From Prosthecobacter sp. (GTDB lineage Bacteria; Verrucomicrobiota; Verrucomicrobiia; Verrucomicrobiales; Verrucomicrobiaceae), in the NCBI GenBank assembly GCA_020216965.1, contig JAIWOJ010000057.1:1-8759 (forward strand): DNA of 8,759 bases. Reading direction: 5' to 3'. Of this stretch, positions 1-6,489 are shown in pieces; position 1 is the stretch's first letter, and each line of letters starts with the position of its first letter. The notes under the pieces are model-generated. The model saw nothing but the letters and a program-made list of their open reading frames with translations, did no database searches and was not told the origin of the DNA. The translations under genes were made by a program, and so were the position numbers.

Positions 1-33
1 GGCTCTAACAAAACGCTTCCCCGCCCGTTCACG

Positions 34-594
34 ATGTACGAAAGTGAACACATGCCTGACCACCAGCCTCAGCCTGAAGAAGCCACCCTCCTGGTCAGGC
101 GCGCTTTGGACCAGCACGAGGGCAGCCTCATCGCCTACACCGCAGGCATTTTGCATGGGGATGTGGAGCGCGCTCGGGAGGTGGTCCAGGATGCGCTTCT
201 CAAACTTTATCTTACTGAGCCAGACCGTGTCCGTGATAATCTCAAAGCTTGGCTTTTCACCGTTTGCCGCAACCGGGCCTTGGATGTCTTGCGCAAAGAC
301 CAGCGGCTTGATTTGGGGAATGAAGAGGCTCTCGGTCTTGCCATCAGTCATGACCCAGACCCCGGTGAAAATGCCGTCTCCCATGAGCTTTATGAGCGCA
401 TCTGGGATCTGGTGGAGAAATTGCGCCCCAACCAGCGTGAGGTCATCCGCCTCAAATTCATGCATGACTGCTCTTACCAGCAGATTGCCGATATTACAGG
501 ACTCAGCGTCGGCAATGTTGGTTTCATCATGCACATGGCCATCAAAAAGCTGCGCGAGCTTTTGAATCGCGAACTGGCTCCTCGCTCCCACTGA
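34..594 (+). CDS. ECF-like RNA polymerase sigma factor (sigma-70 family)
   Basis: Predicted alternative sigma factor that directs RNA polymerase to a specific promoter set. It has the two-domain ECF layout. Region 2 spans about residues 19-92, with the A-x-x-VVQD helix at 47-53 and the KAWLFTVCRNRALD stretch at 71-84 (core binding and -10 recognition). Region 4 spans about 120-177, with NQREVIRLKF at 133-142 followed by the helix-turn-helix SYQQIADITGLSVGNVG. The 186 residues are normal for the family, and no C-terminal extension is present. The ATG at 34 and an in-frame ATG at 52 (residue 7) are both possible; neither has a clear ribosome-binding site, and conserved sequence begins after residue 17, so position 52 may be the true start. 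The next gene begins 24 bp downstream and encodes a membrane protein with an anti-sigma-like N-terminus, the usual partner arrangement. Target promoters and the inducing signal cannot be read from the sequence. Confidence 0.93.
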   Translation: MYESEHMPDHQPQPEEATLLVRRALDQHEGSLIAYTAGILHGDVERAREVVQDALLKLYLTEPDRVRDNLKAWLFTVCRNRALDVLRKDQRLDLGNEEALGLAISHDPDPGENAVSHELYERIWDLVEKLRPNQREVIRLKFMHDCSYQQIADITGLSVGNVGFIMHMAIKKLRELLNRELAPRSH

Positions 595-618
595 TTTCCT
601 CACCTGAATTTTCTAACT

Positions 619-2070
619 ATGACAAGCCCTGCTAACGATACCTCCGAGCTGACTGCCTATGCCTTGGGAGAACTGCACGCCCACCAGGCTACGGAAATCC
701 ACCGTCTGCTCTCCCAGTGCCCTGCTGCGGTTTCTGAGCTTGAGCAAATTGAGGCCGTGACCGATGCCCTGCGTCAGCATGCCCCGATTTGCCAGGACCG
801 TCTGCACCCCGATCAACGGCACGCGGTGCTACGCCCTGCCCACCTCCCCAGGCGTGTTGTTCCCATGCAGCCGAGGCGTCCTGCACATCGTCCGCAGAGT
901 CATTTTAGCCCGATCCTTGCCGGTTTGTGGAAAATGGCCGCCGTGCTTGTCATCTCAGGCATGGCCTACTGGTTGGGGGGCAGGCAGGCACAGGAGCATC
1001 CGATCAGCCCCGTAATGGAGACCGTAGCCCAGGTCGAGACACCCGCCCCGACCCAGGTTTCCGCTCCTGCGGCTAGAAATGAACGGCCCGCGCCTGATCC
1101 CATGGCGCCCACTCCTTCCAACGCGGTCGCAACGGTCGCTCCAGAGGCTCCAGCCTTGGTGGAAGCTCCGCCGCCTGTAGAAAAACAGCCTGTGGAGGTC
1201 ATCTCAGCGGTGTCAGCGTCTCCCTCAGCACCTGATCAGCCTCCAGCCTCCAAGCCAGCACCTTTGCCAAAATCGCCGCCAGCAGCACCCGCTCCCTTCT
1301 TGCTGAGGCCCAATAGCAATCTTGCCTTTACCCCAGCGCTAAAGAAGGAGGTGGATGAGGTCAGCATCCGTCCGGCAGATATCCTCCCGCCCCAGCGGAA
1401 GTCGCAGCCTGGGAATGTGCTCGCTTCTCCCATCTCCGCAGCGGCTAAAGCCCAGACCGAAGCCGCCCCGCGCCGCCCTGCGCAAGAAATCTACATTCAC
1501 GCCTGGCGGGCTGAGGTGGCCTCCTGTCCCTGGAATGCAGATACCCGCCTCCTGCGCATCACCATCCAGCTCCCCCCCTCCCAGGCGCTGGCCGACAAAA
1601 CCGCCTCTTTTCCTCTCCAGGTCGCGTTTGACCGCCGTCTGGTGCGTGAATTCCGCCGCCTAGGCCAGCGCAGCACGCCTGCCGCAGAGATGGACAGCGC
1701 TGGGGTGCAAACTTTCTGGTATGAGTTTCTGCCTGCTGGCGACGAAGCCGTGCGCAACGGACGTGCCCTAGCCACCGTGACCCTGGAAAAAGGCCGCTTC
1801 ACCTTGCCTAGCCCCGGCCCCTTCAGCGGTGCGGCCAAGCTAGCTGTGCTAGATCGTGGCACGGCTTGGACTGCAGCCAGGGATGATTTCCTCTACGAGG
1901 CAGCTCTGATCGGGTTTGGTGCCCTTCTGCGCGGCGACCACCAAAGCCCTGGCCTCAATTACCAAACGGTTCTCAGCATCGCTGAAAAAAGCCGTGTCAC
2001 TGACACCACCGGGGAGCGTGCCCGTTTCATCCGCAGCCTCGAAGAGGCGCGTAAAGCCGCAGGACTCTGA
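619..2070 (+). CDS. Membrane anti-sigma-like protein with VWA-less YfbK-type C-terminus
   Basis: Probable membrane regulator of the upstream sigma factor. Parts in order: an N-terminal anti-sigma-like helical segment (residues 8-52, TAYALGELHAHQATEIHRLL; no Cys/His zinc motif); an L-x-P-D-Q-R-H-A-V-L segment near 67-75; an Arg-rich stretch; one membrane helix at about 98-121; a Pro/Ala-rich linker at about 130-285; and a C-terminal region. The C-terminal region resembles the flanks of YfbK-like von Willebrand proteins: a CPWN...RLLRI motif (303-314) like the segment before a VWA domain, then VAFDRRLVREFRRLGQ (335-350) and a final LIGFGALLRG...YQTVL block like the segment after it. Only about 20 residues separate the two, so the roughly 180-residue VWA domain is absent. 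Positive charges before the helix suggest the N-terminus is cytoplasmic and the C-terminus periplasmic. The role as anti-sigma factor is inferred from position and the N-terminus. No Shine-Dalgarno precedes the ATG. Confidence 0.82.
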   Translation: MTSPANDTSELTAYALGELHAHQATEIHRLLSQCPAAVSELEQIEAVTDALRQHAPICQDRLHPDQRHAVLRPAHLPRRVVPMQPRRPAHRPQSHFSPILAGLWKMAAVLVISGMAYWLGGRQAQEHPISPVMETVAQVETPAPTQVSAPAARNERPAPDPMAPTPSNAVATVAPEAPALVEAPPPVEKQPVEVISAVSASPSAPDQPPASKPAPLPKSPPAAPAPFLLRPNSNLAFTPALKKEVDEVSIRPADILPPQRKSQPGNVLASPISAAAKAQTEAAPRRPAQEIYIHAWRAEVASCPWNADTRLLRITIQLPPSQALADKTASFPLQVAFDRRLVREFRRLGQRSTPAAEMDSAGVQTFWYEFLPAGDEAVRNGRALATVTLEKGRFTLPSPGPFSGAAKLAVLDRGTAWTAARDDFLYEAALIGFGALLRGDHQSPGLNYQTVLSIAEKSRVTDTTGERARFIRSLEEARKAAGL

Positions 2071-2083
2071 GCAGAATCCCCGT

Positions 2084-2112
2084 TTGACAGCTCTAGGCAT
2101 GTGGGCTAAATC
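2084..2112 (+). promoter_or_regulatory. Putative sigma-70 type promoter for rpsT
   Basis: A perfect TTGACA (2084-2089) lies just after the stop codon of the preceding gene. It is followed at 16-17 nt by CTAAAT/TAAATC (2106-2112), a poor but acceptable -10 element. Transcription would start around 2118-2120, giving a leader of about 20 nt before the rpsT ATG at 2139. This fits rpsT being expressed separately from the sigma-factor pair. It is a motif match only; the -10 agreement is about three of six bases. Confidence 0.5.
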
Positions 2113-2138
2113 CCGCGCCCCTTCCGCAGACCCCTTTT

Positions 2139-2411
2139 ATGGCCAATATCCGCTCCTCCGAAAAAGACATCCGCCGCACCCAAGCGCGCACTGTGCGCAA
2201 TCAGGCTGTGAAAAGCCGCATCCGCACTCTGCGGAAGAAAGTCCTGGCTGCCGTGGAAAAGGGAGATGCCGCAGCTGCTGCGGCTGGCCTGAGTGAGTTT
2301 GCCTCTGCCGCTGACAAAGCTGCCAAAACCAAGGTGCTCCACAAAAATACCTCCAGCCGTCTCAAGGGGCGCTTGGCGCTTAAGGTTGGAGCCCTGACCA
2401 AGCAGGCCTGA
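2139..2411 (+). CDS. rpsT: 30S ribosomal protein S20
   Basis: Primary 16S rRNA-binding protein of the small ribosomal subunit. The 90-residue length is typical of S20, as are the very basic composition and the signature order: MANIRSSEKDIRRTQ at the N-terminus, the NQAVKSRIRTLRKKV helix at about 21-35, and a C-terminal TKVLHKNTSSRLKGRLA segment that resembles the conserved HKNxAxRxKSRL motif. An alanine run (about residues 44-49) lies in the middle loop. The ATG follows a CCCCTTTT stretch with no Shine-Dalgarno. The gene stands alone, with a good -35 element upstream and an intrinsic terminator 25 bp downstream, so it is probably a monocistronic transcript. The neighbouring sigma pair and haem protein have no obvious functional link to it. 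Confidence 0.97.
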   Translation: MANIRSSEKDIRRTQARTVRNQAVKSRIRTLRKKVLAAVEKGDAAAAAAGLSEFASAADKAAKTKVLHKNTSSRLKGRLALKVGALTKQA

Positions 2412-2435
2412 CCCAGCCATTACCAATTTTTTCTC

Positions 2436-2468
2436 AACCCGGCCTGACCCATGTCAGCCGGGTTTTTT
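2436..2468 (+). terminator. Intrinsic terminator after rpsT
   Basis: The left arm AACCCGGCCTGAC (2436-2448) pairs with the right arm GTCAGCCGGGTT (2453-2464), giving 12 base pairs with one bulged C and a CCAT tetraloop (2449-2452). The arm runs straight into six T residues (2463-2468). This is a textbook Rho-independent terminator on the plus strand, 25 bp after the rpsT stop. Confidence 0.93.
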
Positions 2469-2573
2469 GCGTTTTACGTTCTGCCTTCCCCCGTCTGCCC
2501 GTGATGCAAATACCACATCCTGTCATCAACCCTCGTTGGATTCTGGAGCACAGTCCGTAATCCTATCCTCACC
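2469..2573 (+). other. Intergenic leader region before the haem protein gene
   Basis: This stretch between the rpsT terminator and the next ATG should carry the promoter of the large haem-protein gene. The best candidate -35 is TTGGAT at 2536-2541, but the sequence 16-17 nt downstream (TAATCC, 2558-2563) is a weak -10 and would leave almost no leader. I see no convincing promoter, riboswitch or ribosome-binding site. The sequence just before the ATG (CCTATCCTCACC) is pyrimidine-rich. Confidence 0.35.
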
Positions 2574-5567
2574 ATGTGCCGTTTTTTGCCCTTCCTTTGC
2601 TCTTTGCCCTTCGCTCTGAGCTTCGCCCATGCCCAAAACGTCAAGCCGGATGACGTGGCTGGAAATGAGGAAGTGAAAAAGATCATGGAGACACGCCCTG
2701 GACGCGGCGTGATGCGCGATGACACGCCCCCGACGCCGCCACAGGAGGCCGTGAAGCAATTCAAACTACGCCCCGACCTCGCCATCGACCTCATGGCTAG
2801 CGAGCCGGTGGTAGAGCAGCCCCTTTATGGATCCTGGGACAGCAAGGGCCGCTTCTACGTCACGATGTACCGGCAGTATCAATTCCCGGCCGGTTTGAAA
2901 ATCGTCAGCTACGACCAGCATCTCCGTGCGAAGTTTGACAAGGTGCCGCTGCCGCCGCCGCGGGGGGAGAAGGGGGCCGACAAGATCACCGTCTTTGAAG
3001 ACACCGATGGCGACGGCTTTTTCGACAAGCACGAGGACGTCATCACCGGCCTGAACATCGCCAGCGCCGCCCTCCATGGCATGGGCCGCATCTGGGTGCT
3101 GAATCCGCCGTATCTGCTCAGCTATCCTGACGCTGATTTTGATGCAAAGCCGGACAACGACACGCCGGAGGTGGAACTCAGCGGCTTCGGGCTTGAGGAC
3201 ACGCACAGCGTCGCCACCAGCCTGCAATGGGGCATGGACGGCTGGCTCTACGGCGCGAATGGCAGCACGACGACTGGCAACGTCTCCAGCGCCAACACCA
3301 AGAACGTGAAATGGGAAGGCCAGTGCATCTGGCGCTACCATCCGAAGAAGAAGACCTTCGAAATCTACGCCGAGGGCGGCGGGAACACCTTCAGCCTGGA
3401 CTTCGACAGCAAAGGCCGCCTTTTCTCCGGCACGAATGGGGCCACCCGCGGCATGCACTACGAGCAGGGCAGCTATGGCATCAAAGGCTGGGGCAAACAC
3501 GGCCCGCTCACCAATCCCTATGCCTTCGGCTGGTTCGAGCACATGCGTCACGAGGGCGACAACAAACGCTTCCCGCAGGCCTTCACCGTGTATGAAGGCG
3601 GCCTGCTCGGCAGTGCCTACGAGGGCAAAATCATCGCCCCGAACGCGCTGCAAAACCTCGTCTATGTCAGCCAGCGCCTCCCCGACGGCTCCACCTTCCG
3701 CACGAAGGATGAAGAGAACCTCCTGAGCACCCCCGACCGCTGGTTCCGCCCCGTCTGGGCCGGCGTCGGCCCCGATGGCGGTTTCTACATGGCCGACTGG
3801 TATGACACGCGCCTCAGCCACGTCAGCCCCGTCGATGACTGGCACAAAACCAGCGGAAGAATCTACCGCGTCAGGCCCGCGAGTGGTGCGCCGAAGCTGA
3901 AGCCCTTCGATTTGAGCAAAGCGAGCGGTGAGGAGCTGCTCGGCTACCTGAGCCATCCCAACGAGTGGTTCCGGAAGCAGGCGGTGCTGGAGATCGGGTG
4001 GCGAAATCTGCAAGAGCTCGCCCCCAAGCTCGCCCAGTCACCAATGTCACTGGAGTCCATCTGGTCACTGGATGCGCTGGGAGTCATCAAAGAGCTGCCT
4101 ACCACCTCCAACGATCCTTATATCCGCCGCTGGGCCTGGAAGATGGCCGGTGAAAAACAAAATCTTCCCACTTTGACCGAAGAAAAGCATCTGGAGGTCT
4201 GCGCTCAGATCCTCGCTTCCGCGAAGAGGCTTCCCGGCGCTGGTTCCTTGCACCTGTTGCGTGCTGGCGACATTGAAGACGAAAGCGGCCACCTCCCGCT
4301 CCTCGCTTGGTGGGCACTCGAATCGAAGGCTGAAAAAGAACGCGATGCCGTCTTCACTTTCCTCAAAGCCGACCCCGCCTTTCTCCAAACTAAGCTCTTC
4401 CGCGACCACCTCGCCGAAAAGCTCGCGAAACGCTACGCGTTGGCCGGTGGCGAGGAAAACTTCCAATCCTGCGCTGACTTGCTCGCACTCACGAACGATG
4501 AAGCCCTGCGCGCCAAGTTCATCGCAGGTATCGCCTCGGCCTTTGAAGGCGCGGAGGTGCCCAAACTGCCGGAATCACTCACCAAGGCCCTCAACGACTA
4601 CATGGCCAAGCAAAGCGGCGGCGACCTCACGCTCGCGCTGCGCAGCGGAAACGCGGATGCGCTCGCGAAGGCTCTGAAATTGCTCGCCGACACCAAGGCG
4701 ACCAACACCGCCCGCATCGCCATCGCGAAGACTTTGGCGGAACTTGGCAAGCAAGACGCCGTGATGCCCATGGTGGCCATTTTGAAATCTAGTGCGGCTC
4801 CCAGCCTCAAACGCGGCATCTTGCAGGCGGCAGCCAAGTTTGACGACAAACGCATCCCCGAGGCCCTCCTGCTCGGTTACGAAGGCCAGATCGCCGGTGA
4901 CAAAGCGCTGCGCGAGGATGCGCTGCGTGTGATGGCAGGCCGCAAAGAATGGGCGCAGATTTTGATGAGCTTTGTGAACGAGTGGAGGGTGCCCGCGAAG
5001 CATTTCACCATCGACATCGTGCGCCAGCTCAGCCTGCACAAGGACGCGGAAATTGATGCTGCCATTGAGAGGCATTGGAAGGGCTTGCTGGCCACCGGAC
5101 CCACAGCGGAGAAGAAAAAGGAGGCTGAACGCATCAAGGCCGTGCTCAAAACCGGTCTTGGTGATCCAGAGAGAGGCAAAATCCAGTTCACGGCGCGTTG
5201 TGCCATCTGCCACAAGCTCTTTGAAGAGGGGGGGCAAATCGGCCCTGACCTCACGGGCTACGATCGGGCCAATGTGGATTTCTGGCTGGACAACCTCTTC
5301 ACGCCCAGCCTCGAAATCCGCGAGGGCTTTGGTGCCTACATCGTGAAGACCAAGGGTGGTCAAATCCTCACCGGTCTCATGGATGCGCAGGACGCCCAAG
5401 GCATCGTTATCAAGGACATGGCGGGTAACAAAACCGCAATCAAACAAGCAGACATTGAGAAGCTGGAAGCCTCCCCCATCTCCTTAATGCCTGAAGGTCT
5501 CACCGCTGGGATGAGCGAGGCGGACTTGAAAGATTTCTTTGCTTATCTGATGAAGCCGGGAAAGTAA
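2574..5567 (+). CDS. Secreted PVC-type dehydrogenase-like protein with HEAT repeats and C-terminal haem domain
   Basis: Large exported protein of the architecture common in Planctomycetes and Verrucomicrobia. A signal peptide (residues 1-20, probable cleavage after AHA) is followed by three parts. The first, about 65-435, is a beta-propeller like the 'membrane-bound dehydrogenase' domain of these phyla, starting RPDLAIDLMASEP and ending GRIYRVRP. It contains a DxDGDGxxDxxE calcium-loop-like motif at 143-154 and the GVGPDGGFYMADWYD signature near the end. The second, about 445-835, is an Ala/Leu-rich helical HEAT-type region. The third, about 860-997, is a haem-binding domain with CAICH at 876-880, then GPDLTGYDR, and Met972 in SLMPEGL as a possible axial ligand. 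It probably oxidises a sugar or similar substrate and passes electrons to the covalently bound haem c in the periplasm, but no substrate can be named. No Shine-Dalgarno is visible. A PIG-L deacetylase gene follows in the same direction. Confidence 0.92.
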   Translation: MCRFLPFLCSLPFALSFAHAQNVKPDDVAGNEEVKKIMETRPGRGVMRDDTPPTPPQEAVKQFKLRPDLAIDLMASEPVVEQPLYGSWDSKGRFYVTMYRQYQFPAGLKIVSYDQHLRAKFDKVPLPPPRGEKGADKITVFEDTDGDGFFDKHEDVITGLNIASAALHGMGRIWVLNPPYLLSYPDADFDAKPDNDTPEVELSGFGLEDTHSVATSLQWGMDGWLYGANGSTTTGNVSSANTKNVKWEGQCIWRYHPKKKTFEIYAEGGGNTFSLDFDSKGRLFSGTNGATRGMHYEQGSYGIKGWGKHGPLTNPYAFGWFEHMRHEGDNKRFPQAFTVYEGGLLGSAYEGKIIAPNALQNLVYVSQRLPDGSTFRTKDEENLLSTPDRWFRPVWAGVGPDGGFYMADWYDTRLSHVSPVDDWHKTSGRIYRVRPASGAPKLKPFDLSKASGEELLGYLSHPNEWFRKQAVLEIGWRNLQELAPKLAQSPMSLESIWSLDALGVIKELPTTSNDPYIRRWAWKMAGEKQNLPTLTEEKHLEVCAQILASAKRLPGAGSLHLLRAGDIEDESGHLPLLAWWALESKAEKERDAVFTFLKADPAFLQTKLFRDHLAEKLAKRYALAGGEENFQSCADLLALTNDEALRAKFIAGIASAFEGAEVPKLPESLTKALNDYMAKQSGGDLTLALRSGNADALAKALKLLADTKATNTARIAIAKTLAELGKQDAVMPMVAILKSSAAPSLKRGILQAAAKFDDKRIPEALLLGYEGQIAGDKALREDALRVMAGRKEWAQILMSFVNEWRVPAKHFTIDIVRQLSLHKDAEIDAAIERHWKGLLATGPTAEKKKEAERIKAVLKTGLGDPERGKIQFTARCAICHKLFEEGGQIGPDLTGYDRANVDFWLDNLFTPSLEIREGFGAYIVKTKGGQILTGLMDAQDAQGIVIKDMAGNKTAIKQADIEKLEASPISLMPEGLTAGMSEADLKDFFAYLMKPGK

Positions 5568-5571
5568 GCCT

Positions 5572-5597
5572 AGTGGTCTGCGAAAAAGCGGACTGCT
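5572..5597 (+). other. Hairpin in the gap after the haem protein gene
   Basis: AGTGGTCTGC (5572-5581) can pair with GCGGACTGCT (5588-5597) to give ten pairs, three of them G-U, closed by a GAAAAA loop. It begins 4 nt after the stop codon. No T-run follows, so it is not a standard intrinsic terminator on the plus strand. It could protect the 3' end of the upstream message, act as a processing site, or be chance. Confidence 0.35.
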
Positions 5598-5640
5598 GAG
5601 GAGTTGCGGCAAATGCGATTGTGAGCTTTATCCAAAGCCT

Positions 5641-6489
5641 GTGACTTTCCGCCATCCGAAAAACGACGTTTTTATCCCTGACAATACGGACCCCTGGACG
5701 GCTCTGCATCGGGTGACGCACCTGGGCATTGTCTCCCATCAGGACGATCTTGAGATCGCAGCCTACCATGGCATCACCGAATGTTTCCATAGCGGCGACC
5801 AGTGGTTTGGTGGTGTGGTAGTGACGGATGGGGCAGGCAGTCCGCGCAAAGGGCCCTACGCGGATTACACGGACGAAGAAATGCAGAAGGTGCGTCTGGT
5901 GGAGCAGCGGAAGGCGGCTTTTGTAGGCGAGTACAGTGTGATGATTCAGTTGGGCTACCCCAGTGATGATGTGAAGCAAGCAAACCGCGCCTCCGTCGTT
6001 GCGGACCTCAAATTCATCCTGGAACATGCGCAGCCGCACACCCTATATGTGCATAATCCGTGTGATCGCCACGACACGCATGTGGCCACCTTTCTGCGCT
6101 GCCTGGAGGCGATCCGCGCGCTCCCGCCGGAAATGAGGCCAAAGAAGGTCTATGGCTGCGAAGTCTGGCGGAAGCTGGACTGGCTGCTCACGCAGGATAA
6201 AGCGATGCTGTGGGTCGATAAATACCCTCACCTGCTGCGCCCGCTGCTGGGGGTTTTTGATAGCCAGATTAGCGGTGGGAAGCGCTACGACCTCGCCGAA
6301 GAAGGGCTGCGCCATGCCAATGCGACGTATTTTGATTCCCATACCACGGATAACACCAGTCTGCTCACCTTTGCCATGGACCTGACACCCCTCGCACAGG
6401 ATGACCAACTCGATGTGCAGGAATTTACTCTGGGCTATGTGCGCAGGCTGGAAAAAGACGTGGCAGAGCGCATGAAGCGCTTTCTGTGA
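5641..6489 (+). CDS. PIG-L family deacetylase (LmbE-like)
   Basis: Predicted zinc-dependent N-acetyl sugar deacetylase of the PIG-L/LmbE superfamily, which removes acetyl groups from N-acetylglucosamine-type substrates. Near the N-terminus, VSHQDDLE (residues 31-38) matches the AHPDDE-type motif: His33 and Asp36 as metal ligands and Asp35 as the catalytic base, with Pro replaced by Gln. The second motif, NPCDRHDTHVA (139-149), supplies His144 and His147, one a metal ligand. The 282 residues suit a single-domain member. No signal peptide is visible, so it should act in the cytoplasm. The call uses a GTG start at 5641; the frame is open upstream but has no ATG, GTG or TTG back to 5568, and no Shine-Dalgarno. 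Its stop overlaps by 4 nt the GTG of the lipoprotein gene that follows, which suggests co-translation. The substrate is unknown. Confidence 0.88.
   Translation: MTFRHPKNDVFIPDNTDPWTALHRVTHLGIVSHQDDLEIAAYHGITECFHSGDQWFGGVVVTDGAGSPRKGPYADYTDEEMQKVRLVEQRKAAFVGEYSVMIQLGYPSDDVKQANRASVVADLKFILEHAQPHTLYVHNPCDRHDTHVATFLRCLEAIRALPPEMRPKKVYGCEVWRKLDWLLTQDKAMLWVDKYPHLLRPLLGVFDSQISGGKRYDLAEEGLRHANATYFDSHTTDNTSLLTFAMDLTPLAQDDQLDVQEFTLGYVRRLEKDVAERMKRFL

Noticed and set aside
44..565. 173-codon plus-strand frame overlapping the sigma factor
   Set aside because: A shifted frame of the sigma gene; its Ser/Trp/Arg-rich translation has no domain, whereas the other frame shows clear sigma regions 2 and 4.
2536..2563. 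TTGGAT...TAATCC as a promoter for the haem protein gene
   Set aside because: The -10 match is poor and the implied start site would fall on or next to the ATG.
2766..4013. 415-codon open frame on the minus strand inside the haem protein gene
   Set aside because: It lies antisense to a clearly coding gene with strong GC-rich third positions, which opens long opposite frames; the predicted peptide is Ala/Val/Gly-rich with no recognisable domain.
4575..5447. 290-codon open frame on the minus strand
   Set aside because: Same situation: it opposes the HEAT and haem-domain coding sequence and resembles no family I know.
5500..6039. 179-codon minus-strand frame across the haem protein/deacetylase gap
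   Set aside because: It overlaps the conserved deacetylase motifs on the other strand and shows no protein-like features.
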